From an uncultured Bacillota bacterium (lineage in GTDB: Bacteria; Bacillota; Clostridia; Peptostreptococcales; Anaerovoracaceae), in contig CAMYWZ010000033.1 of the NCBI GenBank assembly GCA_947302945.1, positions 1 to 8,544 of the forward strand: a stretch of 8,544 bases of DNA, read 5' to 3'. The notes under the pieces are model-generated. The model was not told where the DNA came from, made no database searches, and saw nothing but the letters and a program-made list of their open reading frames with translations. Each line of letters begins with the position of its first letter. Position 1 is the first letter of the stretch. Positions 6,048 to 8,544 of this stretch are shown here, in pieces. A program made the position numbers and the translations under genes.

Positions 6048-6077
6048 AGTATAACACAGTTTTTCGCGCGGACTCAA
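6048..6077 (-). promoter_or_regulatory. Promoter for the nicotinamidase-like gene
   Basis: On the minus strand, -35 TTGAGT (6077-6072) and -10 TATACT (6053-6048) are separated by 18 bases, and TGT directly before the -10 makes it an extended element. The start would be near 6041, about 18 bases before the ATG. This supports the shorter start at 6023, because a longer protein would have to begin upstream of the transcript. Confidence 0.65.
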
Positions 6078-6094
6078 CAACTTGCACCGCGTCC

Positions 6095-6123
6095 TTTACT
6101 TTTTTGAGATTTTTGTTCATAAT
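6095..6123 (+). promoter_or_regulatory. Promoter for the glycerophosphodiesterase operon
   Basis: -35 TTTACT (6095-6100) and -10 CATAAT (6118-6123) have a 17-base spacer; each is close to consensus (four and five of six). Transcription would begin near 6130. The ATG at 6122 would then lie outside the message, which favours the downstream start at 6176. Confidence 0.5.
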
Positions 6124-6136
6124 GGATAAAAGACAA

Positions 6137-6153
6137 GCGCCGGCTGGCGGCGC
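6137..6153 (+). repeat. GC-rich hairpin in the leader of the glycerophosphodiesterase gene
   Basis: GCGCCG (6137-6142) pairs perfectly with CGGCGC (6148-6153) around a 5-base loop. It lies 10 bases before the GAGG ribosome binding site (6164-6167) of the next gene. No U-run follows, so it is not a terminator. It could stabilise the message or affect ribosome access. Confidence 0.45.
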
Positions 6154-6175
6154 CGTCCCACCTGAGGTAAAAAAC

Positions 6176-7231
6176 ATGTCTAAACAGAAGAAAAAACGCA
6201 GGGGCCTTAAGATCCTGCTGTGCATAATTGCAGTGACCGCGGTATTCATCGCGGTCATCAACATCATCCCGCCGTCAAAAGTCACTGATAACAACCCATT
6301 TGTCAAAAAGGACGGGGAGCTGCCGATGATAGCCGCTCACAGGGGCGGAGGGGTCAGCAACCCGGAGAACACCCTCATGGCTTTCCGCGCCGCAGTGAAC
6401 GAGTACGGCATACAGATATGCGAGACGGACCTTTGGATGACCAGCGACGGCCACCTCGTCTACAGCCACGACTCGACCATCAACCGCATGGCCTGCCCTG
6501 AAAACGCCGAAAAGGTAGTCATAGCCGAGCACACTCTGGCGGAGCTTCGCACCTACAATATGGGCTACAACTTTAAGGATCCGGACAGCGGCAAGTACAT
6601 ATACAGGGATCTTTCCGAGGTTGAGCAGGTCGCAAAAGGCTTGAAAATACTGGAGTTCCACGAACTTCTTGAGGAATTCTACAGCACCCGCAAAGACCTG
6701 CTTTTCATAGTAGAGATCAAGAACGACGGCGAGACAGGTTTTGCGGCAGCCGAGATAATAGACAAGACCCTCACCGAGCGCTTCCCGGACTACAAGAACA
6801 ACCTTGTTGTAGGCACCTTCCATCCGGCCATCGAGGACGATCTGCAGAAGAACCATCCCACGCTGATGCGGGGCGCATCGACTTCTGGCGCTGCCAAGTT
6901 CATTATCACGCAGCTTTTCCGCGTCAACCTGTTTGCCGACGTGGACTTCACCTGCCTGCAGATCCCGATGTCGTACACCATCAAGGGCGTCAAGCTGGAC
7001 CTCGTAAGGCAGACGATAATAGACCGCGCCCACAGGCGCAACATAGCCGTCCAGTACTGGACCATCAACGATGAGGATGACATGCGCACCCTGATCGACC
7101 TCGGCGCCGACGCCATCATGACCGACGATCCAAAGCTCCTGAAAAGGTCCTGGACGAGTACAGGCAGGGGACAGGCCGGTAAAAGACGAGTGGAGGATCA
7201 TGAGGCTTTTCATAGCGATAAAACTAAATGA
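6176..7231 (+). CDS. Glycerophosphodiester phosphodiesterase, membrane-anchored (3' end probably frameshifted)
   Basis: The frame encodes 351 residues. A basic N-terminus (SKQKKKRRG) leads into one membrane helix (about 11-32), then a GDPD-type TIM barrel facing outwards. Motifs are AHRGG (His55, Arg56), NPENT (Glu64), ETDLWMTSDG (Glu83, Asp85), YSHD (His98), VEIK (Glu180, Lys182) and VQYWTINDEDD (Trp295). This set fits metal-dependent hydrolysis of glycerophosphodiesters to glycerol-3-phosphate and an alcohol. The ATG at 6176 is chosen over 6122 because GAGG lies 8 bases upstream and the promoter overlaps 6122. The last 28 codons look unnatural and run 32 bases into the next gene. One extra A in the A-run at 7142-7145 would give the family-like end KKVLDEYRQGTGR and a stop at 7180-7182. 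The enzyme is probably intact either way, since the catalytic motifs lie upstream. Confidence 0.9.
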   Translation: MSKQKKKRRGLKILLCIIAVTAVFIAVINIIPPSKVTDNNPFVKKDGELPMIAAHRGGGVSNPENTLMAFRAAVNEYGIQICETDLWMTSDGHLVYSHDSTINRMACPENAEKVVIAEHTLAELRTYNMGYNFKDPDSGKYIYRDLSEVEQVAKGLKILEFHELLEEFYSTRKDLLFIVEIKNDGETGFAAAEIIDKTLTERFPDYKNNLVVGTFHPAIEDDLQKNHPTLMRGASTSGAAKFIITQLFRVNLFADVDFTCLQIPMSYTIKGVKLDLVRQTIIDRAHRRNIAVQYWTINDEDDMRTLIDLGADAIMTDDPKLLKRSWTSTGRGQAGKRRVEDHEAFHSDKTK

Positions 7232-7700
7232 CGAGATGAAAGATGCCCTTACGGGCCTGCAGGGAGACTTGCAGTTTTGCGGCGTGCGCGGCAATTACAC
7301 ACGCGAGGAGAACATGCACCTGACCGTGGCTTTCATCGGCGAGTACCCGGATGCCCAGCCGGTTCTTGACGCGCTGCAGAACGTGAAGGTAAAGCCCTTC
7401 AGCTTGTCTCTTGATGGCGTGGGGCGCTTCGGGGATCTGTGGTGGGCAGGGCTTAAGGGCTCAGAACCGCTTTACAGCCTGGTAAAACAGGTGCGCCATG
7501 CGCTTGCGGATGCGGGGATACCCTTCGATAAGAAGCGTTTTGTCCCCCATATCACCCTCCTCCGCAAGGCAAGGTACGACGGCGCAGAGCCCGAATGCCT
7601 CTACGTCCACCCGGCTCAGATGACCGTCGATCACATCAGCCTTATGCGCTCCGACCGCGGAAAACACGGGATGATATACACAGAGATAGGGGCTGTATAA
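7200..7700 (+). CDS. thpR: RNA 2',3'-cyclic phosphodiesterase (ThpR/LigT family)
   Basis: A 166-residue cytoplasmic protein of the 2H phosphoesterase superfamily. Both catalytic H-x-T motifs are present: HLTVAFIG (His40, Thr42) and HITLLRKA (His117, Thr119), spaced as in the family, and the N-terminus MRLFIAIKL is typical. Members hydrolyse 2',3'-cyclic phosphate ends, and bacterial LigT/ThpR can also reversibly join 2'-5' RNA ends. The cellular role is often unclear. The ATG at 7200 has GGAGG at 7192-7196, a tight spacing of 3 bases. The start lies inside the annotated 3' end of the preceding gene, but if that gene has a one-base deletion the true gap is 17 bases and the overlap disappears. 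The downstream gene follows after 3 bases, so the three genes form one operon. Confidence 0.92.
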   Translation: MRLFIAIKLNDEMKDALTGLQGDLQFCGVRGNYTREENMHLTVAFIGEYPDAQPVLDALQNVKVKPFSLSLDGVGRFGDLWWAGLKGSEPLYSLVKQVRHALADAGIPFDKKRFVPHITLLRKARYDGAEPECLYVHPAQMTVDHISLMRSDRGKHGMIYTEIGAV

Positions 7701-7703
7701 AAC

Positions 7704-8237
7704 ATGAATATTACTGTATATCTCGGAGCAAATGACGGAAAAGAACCAAATCTTGCGCAGGAGGCCCGAAAGCTCGGCAGCTGGATAGGAAGCTGCGGCC
7801 ACACGCTCATCTACGGAGGATCAAAGTGCGGCCTGATGGGAGTGCTGGCGGAAAGCGTCCTGAAGGCCGGAGGCCGCGTCATCGGCGTGGAGCCGGAGTT
7901 TTTCGTGAGCGCCGGCCTTATCTACGATGACATTACCCAGCTGATAGTCACGCCGGGCATGACGGAGCGCAAGGCAAAGATGATAGAGCTCGGCGACGCT
8001 TTCATAGCCTTCCCGGGCGGCACAGGCACGCTCGAGGAGATAGCCGAGATCATGTCCAAAGTCTACCTCGGGCACCTTGAGGCCCCATGCATATTATACG
8101 ACCTGAACGGCTACTACAGCGGCCTTAAAACCCAGCTGGCGCGCATGGCGGAAGCAGGCCTCTCGACCGCCGAAGGGCAGCGAAAGATCAGCTTTGCCGA
8201 AACTTTGGAAGACATCAAAAGCCTGCTGAAGCAGTAA
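7704..8237 (+). CDS. LOG family protein (TIGR00730-type Rossmann fold nucleotide-binding protein)
   Basis: A 177-residue cytoplasmic protein with the LOG/lysine decarboxylase-like Rossmann fold. It has an N-terminal strand ITVYLGAND, the loop IYGGSKCGLMG (36-46), MTERKAKM (86-93, with Arg89), and the signature PGGTGTLEEIAE (104-115, with Glu111). Related enzymes release ribose 5-phosphate from nucleoside 5'-monophosphates (cytokinin riboside 5'-monophosphate phosphoribohydrolase activity). The bacterial role is usually nucleotide turnover, and the old lysine decarboxylase label is misleading. The ATG follows the ThpR stop by 3 bases. The best binding site is a weak AGGGG at 7688-7692, 11 bases away, so translation is probably coupled to ThpR. 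The size is normal for the family and the end (TLEDIKSLLKQ) looks complete. No terminator is visible after it. Confidence 0.9.
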   Translation: MNITVYLGANDGKEPNLAQEARKLGSWIGSCGHTLIYGGSKCGLMGVLAESVLKAGGRVIGVEPEFFVSAGLIYDDITQLIVTPGMTERKAKMIELGDAFIAFPGGTGTLEEIAEIMSKVYLGHLEAPCILYDLNGYYSGLKTQLARMAEAGLSTAEGQRKISFAETLEDIKSLLKQ

Positions 8238-8240
8238 ATA

Positions 8241-8249
8241 TGATATAAT
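8241..8249 (+). promoter_or_regulatory. Extended -10 promoter for the last, partial gene
   Basis: TGATATAAT is a perfect -10 with the TGn extension. No good -35 lies 17 bases upstream. Transcription would start near 8256, giving a leader of about 40 bases. It suggests the last gene has its own promoter rather than depending only on read-through from the phosphodiesterase operon. Confidence 0.5.
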
Positions 8250-8261
8250 AGATTCGATCAA

Positions 8262-8283
8262 TTCCTTGAGATAAACGAAGGAA
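8262..8283 (+). repeat. Inverted repeat overlapping the putative ribosome binding site of the last gene
   Basis: TTCCTT (8262-8267) can pair with AAGGAA (8278-8283) over a 10-base loop. AAGGA at 8278-8282 is the only Shine-Dalgarno-like sequence before the gene, so the hairpin would hide it. With 6 pairs rich in A-U it would be weak. Confidence 0.4.
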
Positions 8284-8295
8284 CAGCAGCTCAAA

Positions 8296-8544
8296 GTGAC
8301 TTACTCGATCATAGGTATTCTCGCAAGCATCATACTTGTCATCATAAACCGGGATATTTTCTGGAGCCGGGACGGGCGCGCCATTACAAGGACCCATAGG
8401 AACTACCGTTTATTCCTCATGGGCGTAATGTGCTATTATGTCACCGACCTGCTCTGGGGCATTCTGGACCAGCATCATCTTGTCGCGATACTGTTTGCCG
8501 ATACCTCCGTGCATTTTGCTGCCATGGTAGGCGCAGTGATGCTC
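8296..8544 (+). CDS. Membrane sensor N-terminus, probable signalling protein (3' truncated by window edge)
   Basis: An open frame runs 83 codons from a GTG at 8296 to the window end, too short to be listed among longer ORFs but clearly protein-like. It begins (M)TYSIIGILASIILVIIN, a membrane helix, then a polar link with RTHRNYRLFLMG, a second helix containing YYVTDLLWGIL, and a third region FADTSVHFAAMVGAVML. The pattern N-Y-R-x-F-L, Y-Y-x-T-D-x-L-W-G-I-L resembles the multi-helix N-terminal sensor of GGDEF proteins and some histidine kinases in Clostridia; this is from memory of the family, and the output domain is not in the window. A stop at 8272-8274 limits the frame upstream, and the first ATG is well inside the second helix, so GTG is the best start. 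The binding site AAGGA is 13 bases away, which is long. Confidence 0.6.
   Translation, partial: MTYSIIGILASIILVIINRDIFWSRDGRAITRTHRNYRLFLMGVMCYYVTDLLWGILDQHHLVAILFADTSVHFAAMVGAVML

Noticed and set aside
6024..6080. 19-codon N-terminal extension of the nicotinamidase-like gene
   Set aside because: It covers the -10 box and has no ATG start, while the ATG at 6023 begins the conserved first strand and has a GGAGG.
6104..6175. Upstream starts (6104, 6122) for the glycerophosphodiesterase
   Set aside because: The extra residues are not membrane-like or conserved-looking, the promoter overlaps 6122, and the start at 6176 has GAGG at good spacing.
6275..7294. 339-codon open frame on the minus strand
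   Set aside because: Antisense to the glycerophosphodiesterase, which has all catalytic motifs. No binding site or family resemblance supports it.
8238..8295. Cyclic-di-GMP riboswitch before the putative GGDEF gene
   Set aside because: The leader is only about 40-58 bases and lacks the conserved GEMM core.

Overview
The window looks like chromosomal DNA of a Gram-positive anaerobe, most likely a Clostridia-type Firmicute. This is inferred from strong AGGAGG-like ribosome binding sites, TATAAT-type promoters with extended -10 elements, a short-tailed single-pass anti-sigma factor of a type common in Clostridia, and an XRE-type regulator fused to a zinc ribbon. Most genes are GC-rich (about 60% where counted). 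The sigma/anti-sigma/lipoprotein block is clearly poorer in GC.

Layout, left to right. (1) Plus strand, 1-1088: the 3' end of a 5'-nucleotidase-family gene, then a YhhN-family membrane protein (putative lysoplasmalogenase). (2) Minus strand, 3696-1101: a probable 43-codon leader ORF, an ECF sigma factor, its overlapping single-pass membrane anti-sigma candidate, and a lipoprotein. This reads as one envelope-signalling operon. (3) Plus strand, 3820-5455: an alpha/beta hydrolase, then an HTH-zinc ribbon regulator that has its own -10 box inside a dyad symmetry. A bidirectional terminator follows. (4) Minus strand, 6023-5502: a nicotinamidase/isochorismatase-like cysteine hydrolase. (5) Plus strand, 6176-8237: a membrane-anchored glycerophosphodiester phosphodiesterase, an RNA 2',3'-cyclic phosphodiesterase (ThpR/LigT type) and a LOG-family Rossmann protein, tightly packed as an operon. 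(6) Plus strand, 8296 to the end: the N-terminal membrane part of a probable signalling protein, cut by the window edge.

How the genes may work together. The sigma, anti-sigma and lipoprotein genes should form a regulatory unit that reads the cell surface. YhhN and the glycerophosphodiesterase both act on glycerophospholipid breakdown products, and the 5'-nucleotidase and ThpR both act on phosphoesters of nucleotides or RNA, but the sequence does not show that these genes are co-regulated.

I see no mobile element, CRISPR array, tRNA, rRNA or clearly new defence system. The observations most worth checking are a probable one-base deletion near the 3' end of the glycerophosphodiesterase gene, the small ORF with its own promoter ahead of the sigma gene, and the dyad operator over the regulator's -10 box.
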